In this document: piece after piece, positions 1-6,746 of the stretch
Position numbering within the stretch: position 1 is the stretch's first letter
Layout: the number at the start of each line of letters is the position of its first letter
Origin: Hyphomonadaceae bacterium
Lineage (GTDB): Bacteria > Pseudomonadota > Alphaproteobacteria > Caulobacterales > Hyphomonadaceae
Direction of reading: 5' to 3'
Length of the DNA stretch: 14,935 bases
NCBI GenBank assembly: GCA_030696545.1
Contig: JAUYSA010000190.1
Coordinates: forward strand, 1 to 14,935
Notes under the pieces: model-generated
Told to the model about the DNA's origin: nothing
Database searches by the model: none
What the model saw: the letters and a program-made list of their open reading frames with translations, nothing else
Program-made: the position numbers and the translations under genes

Positions 1-113
1 AGACAGATGCCATTGCCGCGCGCTGGCTCCGAGCGGATCAGCTTCAGGGGCGCCGGCTTTCGCTTGCGCGTCGGCTCGCGTCGCTTTGGTGCCTTGCCAT
101 CGCCTCGGGCCAA
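1..113 (-). CDS. Possible N-terminal fragment of an unrecognised gene running off the left edge
   Basis: A minus-strand frame is open from a TTG codon at 113-111 to the window edge (about 37 codons). A GGAG Shine-Dalgarno-like sequence lies 6 bases before it, at 123-120. The peptide is rich in Lys, Arg and Pro, then reads LIRSEPARGNGIC near the edge. An in-frame stop lies upstream at 140-138, so the gene would begin here. It would sit downstream of the luxR gene on the same strand, after a hairpin at 162-185. I do not recognise the product. Two plus-strand frames are also open across this stretch with similar third-position GC, so the assignment is weak. Confidence 0.2.
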   Translation of the reverse strand, partial: MARGDGKAPKRREPTRKRKPAPLKLIRSEPARGNGIC

Positions 114-161
114 ATGCGTCTCCAGACGAATCCGACCTTAAGCCTCTCACGCGTCGTGGCG

Positions 162-185
162 AACCCCGGTCATTTCCCCGGGGTT
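162..185 (-). terminator. Hairpin downstream of the luxR-type gene
   Basis: Perfect 8-bp inverted repeat AACCCCGG / CCGGGGTT with an 8-base spacer, 37 bases past the luxR stop codon. There is no T-run on either strand, so this is a candidate 3'-end or weak terminator rather than a textbook intrinsic one. It lies in the 108-base gap between luxR and the possible gene at the left edge. Confidence 0.4.
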
Positions 186-221
186 GCCGCGTCGGGAACC
201 TGAGCGTTCGATACCGAATAG

Positions 222-995
222 TCAGATATCGTTCATCATCCATCCCTGATCGACGGCGTAACGCACCACATCAACGCGGCTCTTAAGCTCCAGCTTTCGG
301 GCCGCGCCGCTGCGATGAAACTCCACCGTCTTCACTGCGATGCCTAGCTGCGCGCCAATCTCCTTACGGGAATTGCCCCAAGCCAAGAGGCGAAGCACTT
401 CCTCCTCGCGCGGCGAAAGGCTGGCGCCGCGCCGCGGCAAATCCAGTCGCGTGAACCCCATCCTGTCGGCGATCTGCTGCGCTGCGACAGCGGCACTCCC
501 CCCATCAGTCGCCTTGCGAATGGTCGTCACCAGCGTTTCGATGAAACGTTTCTGAAGCGTCTCGAATGCCTGCCCTACAGCGTGCATATCGAGGTCGACA
601 TCCTGTATCAGCACCAGGCCAGCGGAACGCCCGCCTGCATCGACGAACGGCGTTGCGAACAGCCGCAAGCGCCTCTCCTGATCGGTGTTCGCCATATAAA
701 CGCTGTCAGTACCGCCCATTATCCGCTCGCCCCGCAGCGCGCGCTCGCTCGGCCAGTTGGACGAATCCACCAGCCCGCCGCTCTCGTCAAAGACCTGCCA
801 GCGCTGCCTCTGCTCGGGATCACGCGAGGGAATGACAGACCCAAACAGGCTGCTCAGCGCGCCGTTCAGCTCGATATAACGCCCCTGCCGATCAATCAGC
901 GCAATCGCGACGGGCAAGCGATCGAGCGCGTCCGCCAGCCACATACTCTGCTGAAGCTTGAAATCCCGCCCGTCGTCCGGATCTCGCTGCGCCAA
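222..995 (-). CDS. PAS domain-containing LuxR-type transcriptional regulator
   Basis: A 257-residue one-component regulator, cytoplasmic by its lack of signal or membrane segments. Residues about 18-135 look like a PAS sensor fold (the stretch LPVAIALIDRQGRYIELN is typical of its N-terminal strands). Residues 192-252 are a LuxR/GerE DNA-binding domain: LSPREEEVLRLLAWGNSRKEIG, then the recognition helix KTVEFHRSGAARKL. The start taken is TTG at 995-993, with a G-rich ribosome site (GGGGGG) 5 bases ahead. The next in-frame ATG is 18 codons inside, lacks a Shine-Dalgarno, and would cut into the start of the PAS domain. There is no receiver domain, so it is not a two-component response regulator. 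The receptor gene upstream on the same strand ends 125 bases away; co-transcription is possible but a hairpin stands between. The ligand and target genes cannot be read from the sequence. Confidence 0.85.
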   Translation of the reverse strand: MAQRDPDDGRDFKLQQSMWLADALDRLPVAIALIDRQGRYIELNGALSSLFGSVIPSRDPEQRQRWQVFDESGGLVDSSNWPSERALRGERIMGGTDSVYMANTDQERRLRLFATPFVDAGGRSAGLVLIQDVDLDMHAVGQAFETLQKRFIETLVTTIRKATDGGSAAVAAQQIADRMGFTRLDLPRRGASLSPREEEVLRLLAWGNSRKEIGAQLGIAVKTVEFHRSGAARKLELKSRVDVVRYAVDQGWMMNDI

Positions 996-1009
996 TCCAT
1001 CCCCCCAAA

Positions 1010-1035
1010 TCTTCGCTGCCTTCGCGGCACGAAGA
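1010..1035 (-). terminator. Hairpin between the receptor gene and luxR, next to the luxR ribosome site
   Basis: On the minus strand TCTTCGTGCC pairs with GGCA(G)CGAAGA: ten base pairs, one bulged G and a 5-base loop GCGAA. It is followed at once by TTT, then the GGGGGG ribosome site of luxR. It could terminate the receptor transcript (stop at 1121) or control access to the luxR start, which is only 14 bases beyond the stem. The short T tract makes it a weak intrinsic terminator. Confidence 0.45.
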
Positions 1036-1120
1036 AGCGAAGGCGGCGGTTAATCGCAACCCGAGGCAATTCATAAGCGAAGCTTGGCGGCCCGCCCAGA
1101 CCGGAGATGAAATTTTGGCG

Positions 1121-3310
1121 CTAGAAAGTCCCCGAAACCCGCACGGCGACCCACTGAGTGCCGTCAGGCCCGCCCTTCTGCTTCCGCTCTTCGGTGCGCT
1201 GCAGCAAATCCGAAGCGCGGCTGCCGGTGAAGAAGCTGCGCACGCGCGTTTCCTCGACGTGGAAGATGTTCGTCACCGAGGCCCGCACGGTAACGCCTGG
1301 AATCTGTGTCGTTTCCAGAAACACTTCGACGCTGCTACCCGGCCGGTCGAACGAGATCTCTTCGAGATATTTGTACTCGAATTTATCAGACGTGCCCTTG
1401 GCGCTTCCTCCCCATGCGGACTTCCAGTCCGGCAGTTCCTGACGGTACGAGACGTTGTAGGTCCAGTCGCGCTCGCCCGAGAACCGGCGTGCATCGCCCG
1501 TCAGAGGATCGGTGACATCCGTTTCCTGATACAGGCCTGAAAAACGTATCTCCGCATTCTCGATGAACCCCGCCAACGGAAACGTTCCGCGTATCTCAAC
1601 GCCCGTGCGCGTGCCGTCGCCAATGTTGCCGGGCGCGTCATACGTGCGCAGGTTCAACGGATCGCACGGCGTCTGTCCGATCACCGAGCAGATCGTGCGC
1701 GGGATGAAGTCCTGCACATCCTCAACCTGATCGTAAAACACCGCCACCGTCACGGCGCCGCGCTTGCCGAATTTGTGCTCCCACTCGGCGCGCGCCTTCC
1801 AGGTTTTCTCCGGCTCCAGATCGGGATTGCCGATCAGGCTCGATTCATCGACCACGTTGATCGATGTGCCAAACTCCGCAAAGTCAAGCTGCGCCACTTC
1901 GCGCGAAACGCTGCCGCGTAGCTGGTCTGTTTCTCCCGCCTGCCATGTCGCGATCATGCGCGGCTTGGGATACGAGAATTCCCGTTCCTTCACCTCATCG
2001 CCCGACTGCTTGATCTTCGACGCTTCATAGACGAAGCCGCTCTCGAGCGTCAGTTGCGGCGAGATCTTCCACACATCGGTGATGAACGGCTCGACCCGCG
2101 TTTCCTCAACCAGCGTATCCGAGACCGGAAGCGGCTGCGCGACCGGACCTGCGCCCGTGTCGTTGAAGATATCCAGCGTCACATCGCGGAAGTTGAAAGC
2201 GCCTTCCATGCCGATGTCGATCGTGTGCGCGGTGTTGGGCCGCCACGTCACAAAGCCACGCCCCACCCGCTCGCCGCCTTCGGTTGTGCGATTGATCGTG
2301 CGCAGCGTCGCGAGCCCGTTCGGCCCGGCTGTGCCGGTCGGCGTGAAGATGTGGAAGATGTCATCCTGGTCGACGCCCGTGAATGTCGCCAGCACGATGC
2401 CCTTGGCCGAAAGCTCCGGCGAGAAACGATGCTCCCAGTCGGCGCCGACTTCGGCGGTATAGTTGTTCGTGTAGTCCACGAAGCCGAACGTGCCCCGCTC
2501 GAACGCGCCGGCAGGCGTGAAGTCGATCGAGCCGATGTTGGTCGTGTTCCATGTCGGCGCGATCTGGAGGTTGGCGCCCACCGTATCCTGCGATGTCGGC
2601 CGCCATTTCAGCACGCCGGAACCCTGCACGCCGATCTGGTTCGGCTGGCCGAACTGTTCGCGATAACGGGTCAGGTTGCCCGAAGCATTGCGCACTGATT
2701 CGAAACTCTCCGTCCGGCCACGCAGGTTTGGAAGCTGGAAATCGAGCGTCAGGTCCGCTGTCTCGCCCAGCGAGAACGTCTTGGTGAGCTGGAACTGGCC
2801 TCCGATCCGGTTGGAGTATTGCAGGTCCCGCACATCGACGACCCAGGTGCCCGGCGAGCTCTTGCCCTGCACGGCCTGCTTCAGCACCACGTTCACAAGC
2901 TGCGTCTGTCCGCGCACGTCCACGTTGGATGCAGAGCCGGAGATCAGCTCGATCCGCGCCACCGAATCCGCCGGGATGCGCTTCAGCTGTTCGGAGATCA
3001 GCACTTTCGATGAGGGCCGCTCGCCATTGACCAGCACGTTGCCCGCCGTGGCGCCAAAGCCGCGCAGCGTTTCGCCGTCTTCGATCTCGAAACCAGGCAC
3101 ACGGTTGACCATGTCGGCCGCGGTGACGGGATTGTACTGCTTGAAGAAGTCGACATCGAAAGTCTGCGCGCCCTCCGCTCCCGGACGCGGGGCAGACTGA
3201 GCCGGCTGCGCAGGAACCTGTTGCGCCATCGCCGCCGGGGCCAGCCCTGCCGCAAGCGCAAGAAGTCCGATCGCCCGTTTTAACGGACGTCCCAGCCTGA
3301 CGCTGTCCAT
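1121..3310 (-). CDS. TonB-dependent outer membrane receptor
   Basis: A 729-residue outer-membrane transporter that would use TonB-ExbB-ExbD energy to import a ligand. Residues 1-29 are a signal peptide ending AMA before Gln30. A plug domain covers about 55-150 (AADMVNRVPGFEI, then LRGFGATAGNVLVNGERP, and the end RIPADSVARIELI). The rest is an amphipathic beta-barrel that ends, as usual, in a C-terminal Phe (VRVSGTF). A Cys pair near residues 540-550 probably forms a disulfide in an external loop. I chose ATG 3310 because GGGGAG lies about 8 bases before it; the ATG 18 bases upstream (3328) has no ribosome site. There is no N-terminal STN domain, so sigma/anti-sigma signalling of the FecA type is unlikely. 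It is divergent from an HxlR regulator, which may control it. The plug sequence differs from the siderophore-type plug of the other receptor here. The substrate is unknown. Confidence 0.9.
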   Translation of the reverse strand: MDSVRLGRPLKRAIGLLALAAGLAPAAMAQQVPAQPAQSAPRPGAEGAQTFDVDFFKQYNPVTAADMVNRVPGFEIEDGETLRGFGATAGNVLVNGERPSSKVLISEQLKRIPADSVARIELISGSASNVDVRGQTQLVNVVLKQAVQGKSSPGTWVVDVRDLQYSNRIGGQFQLTKTFSLGETADLTLDFQLPNLRGRTESFESVRNASGNLTRYREQFGQPNQIGVQGSGVLKWRPTSQDTVGANLQIAPTWNTTNIGSIDFTPAGAFERGTFGFVDYTNNYTAEVGADWEHRFSPELSAKGIVLATFTGVDQDDIFHIFTPTGTAGPNGLATLRTINRTTEGGERVGRGFVTWRPNTAHTIDIGMEGAFNFRDVTLDIFNDTGAGPVAQPLPVSDTLVEETRVEPFITDVWKISPQLTLESGFVYEASKIKQSGDEVKEREFSYPKPRMIATWQAGETDQLRGSVSREVAQLDFAEFGTSINVVDESSLIGNPDLEPEKTWKARAEWEHKFGKRGAVTVAVFYDQVEDVQDFIPRTICSVIGQTPCDPLNLRTYDAPGNIGDGTRTGVEIRGTFPLAGFIENAEIRFSGLYQETDVTDPLTGDARRFSGERDWTYNVSYRQELPDWKSAWGGSAKGTSDKFEYKYLEEISFDRPGSSVEVFLETTQIPGVTVRASVTNIFHVEETRVRSFFTGSRASDLLQRTEERKQKGGPDGTQWVAVRVSGTF

Positions 3311-3333
3311 TGCAGTGCTCCCCGACATATGTA

Positions 3334-3350
3334 AGTTCGTTTTCTGAACT
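3334..3350. promoter_or_regulatory. Inverted repeat, candidate HxlR operator
   Basis: AGTTC, 7 bases, GAACT: a perfect 5-bp inverted repeat lying 23 bases before the receptor start codon and 73 bases before the hxlR start. HxlR-family proteins such as Bacillus YodB are known to bind short inverted repeats with a 7-base spacer, and the geometry matches. The arm sequence differs from YodB. Assignment to the neighbouring regulator is inference. Confidence 0.4.
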
Positions 3351-3423
3351 CAGTCTCAGCCGGTTCCCTTGCGGGGTCAATTGCGCGAGGACTCGCGCCC
3401 GGACACGAACACGGGAGTTTCAC

Positions 3424-3882
3424 GTGCGGTGGAGTCAGATCGACGCGATCCCATGCCCGCTGGCGCAGGCAATGTCCGTGATCGGCGATAGCTGGACGCT
3501 GCTGATCCTGCGTGACGCGATGCGGGGCGCGCGGAAATTCGACGAATTCCAGCAATCAACTCGCGCTTCGCGCGCCGTGATCTCAGCGCGGCTGGCTCAC
3601 CTCGTCGAGCGCGGCGTGATGGAGCGTGTCCAGTATGAGGCGCATCCGCCGCGCTATGAGTATCGACTGACCAACCGCGGGCTCGCGCTGCAGCCGGTGA
3701 TGATGACGATGGCCCACTGGGCCGAAACCCACCTGCCCAAACCCGTCCGCTCCGCTGGCCGGCGCCACACGACCTGCGGTCACAAGTTCCGGCCAGTCGT
3801 CACCTGCTCGGAGTGTGGTGAAACAGTAACGCCGGAGACTGTCACGTTCGACAGACCTCCGGCGCTTGCTGGATCCAAGTAA
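3424..3882 (+). CDS. HxlR-family winged-helix transcriptional regulator
   Basis: A 152-residue dimeric winged-helix regulator. The HxlR core spans residues 11-105: CPLAQAMSVIGDSWTLLILR, then the recognition-helix region SRAVISARLAHLVERGVMER and the wing PPRYEYRLTNRG. Cys11 is in the position used as a thiol sensor in YodB and HypR, so redox or electrophile sensing is possible but unproven. Residues 115-132 (CGHKF, then CSECGE) form a zinc-ribbon-like tail with Cys118, Cys128 and Cys131. The start is GTG 3424, with GGGAG six bases ahead; the frame is open further upstream to 3310, but that part is Arg/Thr-rich, not family-like, and overlaps the divergent promoter. It is divergent from the receptor gene with 113 bases between, the usual layout for a local regulator. 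Confidence 0.9.
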   Translation: MRWSQIDAIPCPLAQAMSVIGDSWTLLILRDAMRGARKFDEFQQSTRASRAVISARLAHLVERGVMERVQYEAHPPRYEYRLTNRGLALQPVMMTMAHWAETHLPKPVRSAGRRHTTCGHKFRPVVTCSECGETVTPETVTFDRPPALAGSK

Positions 3883-3932
3883 CTGGTCGAGGGGCGGGCC
3901 GCTGGAGGACGAAGACGCGGTCGCCTAATGCG

Positions 3933-3961
3933 TTTCTGACAAGAACGCGTCTTGCCAGAAA
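3933..3961 (-). terminator. Hairpin in the convergent gap, probably 3' end of the second receptor transcript
   Basis: TTTCTG-N-CAAGA pairs with TCTTG-N-CAGAAA around a 5-base loop. The middle position is a G·U pair in the minus-strand RNA but an A·C mismatch in the plus-strand RNA. So the 12-pair stem is continuous only in the transcript coming from the receptor gene at 4062-6515, whose stop is 101 bases away. No T-run follows. A separate 8-bp inverted repeat, AAGACGCG (3912-3919) with CGCGTCTT (3946-3953), overlaps it and is an alternative pairing. Confidence 0.4.
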
Positions 3962-4027
3962 AGACTGATCCCATTCCGGACGGGGCCGGGACCGGCAGGC
4001 CGCAATCGATGCAACCCGCCCCTCTAT

Positions 4028-4048
4028 CCGCGCACCGGGGAGGCGCGG
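4028..4048. terminator. GC-rich hairpin just after the second receptor gene
   Basis: CCGCGC (4028-4033) and GCGCGG (4043-4048) form a 6-bp stem around 9 bases, 13 bases from the receptor stop codon. On the plus strand it is followed by a mixed T-rich stretch (CTTGTTTCT). On the minus strand no T-run follows. Candidate bidirectional transcription end between the convergent genes; weak. Confidence 0.3.
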
Positions 4049-4061
4049 CGGAATCTTGTTT

Positions 4062-6515
4062 CTAGAAGCTCCCTCTCAGAGTGACGCCGTAGGTGCGCGG
4101 GTCGCCGAGAAGACCAGCATAGTAGCCCGAGCTCGATCCACCCGCGTTGAGCATCTCGAAATAGTCTTCGTCGAGAATGTTCCGGCCCCAGGCGTAGAAA
4201 TCCCATCCATCATCGCCACGGAAACCGATGCGGGCGTTCGCCAGCGTGTAGCCATCGATGTTGAGATAGTCGGACTCGGTCGCGCTCGAGGAGAATTCCG
4301 AGCGGTAGCTGCCATCGACGGCGATGAAGTACTCGCCCTGACGTTTGCTGAATTCGCCGTCGAACTTGTACTCTCCGCCAAAGGATGCCGCCCACAGTGA
4401 CAGGCCAGGAAGGCGCGTTCCGGAAGCATCGACGAAGCCAATTGCGCCGCCCGAGTCTTCCAGCGCCGGAGGCGCTTCGGTGAAGCTCTCATACTTGCCG
4501 TCGGTATAGGCGAGGTTGCCGTACAGCGAGAAGTTGTCGTTGATCTTCCATGAGCCGTCGAACTCGACGCCCTGAACAAGAACCTCGTCCGCGTTGGCGA
4601 GATAGCCGCGCAGCGTGCCGGACTGGTTGCTGGAAACGCTGACCTGGAAGTCGTTGATCGTGGTGTGGAAGGCCGTGAAGTTCGCCACGACGCCCGGCAG
4701 CGGCTCGGTCTTCAGGCCGATCTCGATATGCTTGGTGTCTTCCGGCTTGATCGACGCAAGGTCGAGCACGGGCTGGTTGCTGCTGTCGAGCGGGATGCCG
4801 TTGTTGTTGAGGCCGAATGTCTTGAACGCCGTCGAGTAGGTGGCGTACGCGTGGTAATTGTCGGCGATGTCGTAGGCCACCGTCAGCTGGCCGGAGACGT
4901 TGTCGTCCTCGCCTTCCGATTCATACGCCAGCGGCGTGAGAATGCTGAGCTGCAGGTTCCGGCCCGGCGTTCCCGCAGCATATTGCGTGCCGCCATAGGT
5001 CTGCGAGCGATAGTAGCCGCTCTTCTCGTCGAAGTTCACGCGCACACCCGGCAGGATACGAAGCTTGTCGCTCACCTTCCACTCAAGCTGGCCGAACAGA
5101 GCCTGGCTGGTGTGGTCCGAGCGGATCTCCACGCGCTGGCCATAGCCGGTCAGGGCGCCGGCGAGTCCGAGCGTCTGGTTGGCGTTCGTCGGGTTGGTCA
5201 GCCAGCGCCACGCGGCGGAGCCCTGCTCTTCACGACCAAGCGTCTTGGTCACCTGGTTGAACCAGAAAGCTCCGACCACATAGTTCAGGTTCTCACCGAA
5301 ATCACCGGCGTAACGAACTTCCTGCGACCACTGATAGGATTTCGACGGGTTCTGCGACAGCGTGCGGATAGGCAGGCCGAGGAAGTCGCGGTCGTTCGAG
5401 GGATCCCAGAGCCAGTAACGCCAGGCAGAGATCGCCGTCAGCGTGCCGCCGCCAATATCCCAGTCAATGTTCAGCGCAACGCCGCCCAGATCCGAGTTGG
5501 AACGGTGGGGTGTATCGAGGTCGGTGACGCGATCGAACGGATTAATCGAGGGTGGGGCGTAATTGTAGTACGCCGCCTGCGCTGCGTACTGGCGGTTGAG
5601 CGGGCGCAGCGTCGGCACCACGCCTGCGAACACCTGCGCATAGCCTTCCGGGCGCTGCACGGTGTTGTCCGCAGACAACTTCACATCAAGCGTATCGCTC
5701 GGCCGCCACAGCAGCTGGGCGCGTGCGCCAATATTGCTGATGTCGTTGAGGTCGTCCTGGTCGGTGGTGTTCCACAGCACGCCATCGCGCTGCGTGCCGG
5801 AGAACGACACGCGATAAGCCAGATTGTCCGTCAGCGGGCCCGTGGTCGTCGCCTTGGCCTGGAAGTAACCGAGATTGCCATAGCTGAGTTCAACATCCGT
5901 TGACGGGGTGAACTCCGGCGTCTTGGTCGTGACGTTGATCGCGCCCGCGGTGGTGTTCTTGCCATACAGTGTACCCTGCGGACCGCGCAGAACTTCGACC
6001 TGCTCGATATCGATGAAGTCCATCACGGCCGAAGCCGGGCGGGCGAAATAGACCCCATCGACATAGAGGCCGACACCCTGCTCGATGCCATCATTGGTCA
6101 GGCCAAACGGAGCGCCAAGGCCACGGATGTTGACCTGCGTGTTGCGCGGGTTGGTCGAATAGAACTGAACCGAAGGAACCAGCTGGTTGAGCTTGCCGAT
6201 GTTGAAGGCTCCCGTGTCGGCCAAGAAATTGTCCGAGAGCACGGACACTGGGATCGGGACGTCCTGGACGTCTTCCTCTACACGGCGGGCAGTCACGATA
6301 ACCCGGTCGCCTGCCTGGACGGCGGGGGGGATGGGTGGCTGCTCATCCACGTTCGGGCCAGCCGGATTCGAGACGGTTTCCTGCGGAACTGGCGCATCCG
6401 GTGCTGCCTGCGCGAAAGCCGGGGCAGACGAGAGCAACGCAAGCGCCGCAAAGGAAATTCCGTACCTGAGATGGTTACTAGACTGGTTGTATGTAGTTTC
6501 AACAGTGCGCGCCAT
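4062..6515 (-). CDS. TonB-dependent outer membrane receptor (siderophore/nutrient type)
   Basis: An 817-residue TonB-dependent transporter. Residues 1-35 are a signal peptide with cleavage after AFA. A Pro/Ala/Gln-rich spacer leads to a TonB-box region at about 71-78 (RVIVTARR), followed by VQDVPIPVSVL. The plug runs to about residue 195 and holds the hallmark EVLRGPQGTLYGKNTTAGAI. The 22-strand-type barrel then runs to the C-terminal Phe (GVTLRGSF). The start ATG at 6515 has GAGGA about 7 bases ahead. Length and plug resemble the large family of alphaproteobacterial receptors usually named Fe-siderophore or carbohydrate/vitamin receptors. No ABC transporter, hydrolase or siderophore gene lies beside it, so the ligand cannot be named. 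Its upstream region has a striking inverted repeat (6571-6608) that probably controls it. It converges with hxlR. Confidence 0.93.
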   Translation of the reverse strand: MARTVETTYNQSSNHLRYGISFAALALLSSAPAFAQAAPDAPVPQETVSNPAGPNVDEQPPIPPAVQAGDRVIVTARRVEEDVQDVPIPVSVLSDNFLADTGAFNIGKLNQLVPSVQFYSTNPRNTQVNIRGLGAPFGLTNDGIEQGVGLYVDGVYFARPASAVMDFIDIEQVEVLRGPQGTLYGKNTTAGAINVTTKTPEFTPSTDVELSYGNLGYFQAKATTTGPLTDNLAYRVSFSGTQRDGVLWNTTDQDDLNDISNIGARAQLLWRPSDTLDVKLSADNTVQRPEGYAQVFAGVVPTLRPLNRQYAAQAAYYNYAPPSINPFDRVTDLDTPHRSNSDLGGVALNIDWDIGGGTLTAISAWRYWLWDPSNDRDFLGLPIRTLSQNPSKSYQWSQEVRYAGDFGENLNYVVGAFWFNQVTKTLGREEQGSAAWRWLTNPTNANQTLGLAGALTGYGQRVEIRSDHTSQALFGQLEWKVSDKLRILPGVRVNFDEKSGYYRSQTYGGTQYAAGTPGRNLQLSILTPLAYESEGEDDNVSGQLTVAYDIADNYHAYATYSTAFKTFGLNNNGIPLDSSNQPVLDLASIKPEDTKHIEIGLKTEPLPGVVANFTAFHTTINDFQVSVSSNQSGTLRGYLANADEVLVQGVEFDGSWKINDNFSLYGNLAYTDGKYESFTEAPPALEDSGGAIGFVDASGTRLPGLSLWAASFGGEYKFDGEFSKRQGEYFIAVDGSYRSEFSSSATESDYLNIDGYTLANARIGFRGDDGWDFYAWGRNILDEDYFEMLNAGGSSSGYYAGLLGDPRTYGVTLRGSF

Positions 6516-6570
6516 GGCCCGTCCTCATAAATAGCGCAGCGATCTCCGCGCCTCCTGCGAATAGACAAAC

Positions 6571-6608
6571 CTAAACACGACTAATTAGGTAGTATTAGTT
6601 GGGTTTAG
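6571..6608. promoter_or_regulatory. Phased inverted repeat, candidate operator of the second receptor gene
   Basis: CTAAA-N5-CTAAT-N8-ATTAG-N5-TTTAG: two half-sites on each side, the members of each pair starting exactly 10 bases apart. Across the 15 positions of each arm, 13 pair by Watson-Crick rules. An extra ATTAG at 6584-6588 keeps the same 10-base step. The element begins 56 bases before the receptor ATG in the 228-base divergent gap and is far richer in A and T than its surroundings. On the plus strand it is followed by ATTTTCTTATTT, so it could also act as a hairpin terminator for antisense transcripts. I read it mainly as a protein-binding site. Confidence 0.5.
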
Positions 6609-6730
6609 ATTTTCTTATTTGCGAAGGCTGAGGTTGCGACAGTCTGCAACTCTGCAAGCCATATCGCGCGGCCCTTCCCTCTCGCCGTTCTGGCCCCCAC
6701 GTGCTAGTTTCCCCGCTCGTTCAGAAGCCC

Positions 6731-6746
6731 AGAGGACACAGCCCTG
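6731..6746 (+). promoter_or_regulatory. rsfS: Ribosome binding site and CTG start of rsfS
   Basis: AGAGGA at 6731-6736, 7 bases ahead of CTG 6744. This is the only strong Shine-Dalgarno in the permitted interval and decides the start. The next near-cognate codon ahead of the domain is ATC 6819, with no comparable ribosome site. Confidence 0.55.

Noticed and set aside
3311..3328. Upstream ATG for the first receptor
   Set aside because: No Shine-Dalgarno before it, whereas ATG 3310 has GGGGAG at suitable distance and gives a standard signal peptide.
2361..3380. 339-codon minus-strand open frame overlapping the first receptor
   Set aside because: Same strand, other frame of the receptor gene; Arg/Gly/Ala-rich without family features, while the receptor frame has signal peptide, plug and barrel.
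3352..3380. TTGACC at 3380-3375 (minus) as a -35 element for the first receptor
   Set aside because: The hexamer 17 bases downstream is GAGACT, not a credible -10, so I do not call a promoter.
4665..5903. 412-codon plus-strand open frame inside the second receptor gene
   Set aside because: Antisense to a full-length receptor with intact plug and C-terminal Phe; the peptide is Arg/Val/Ala-rich and unlike any protein I know.
6633..6650. GTTGC-N8-GCAAC inverted repeat upstream of rsfS
   Set aside because: Arms of only 5 bases with an 8-base spacer, no phasing or companion sites; expected by chance in a gap of this size.
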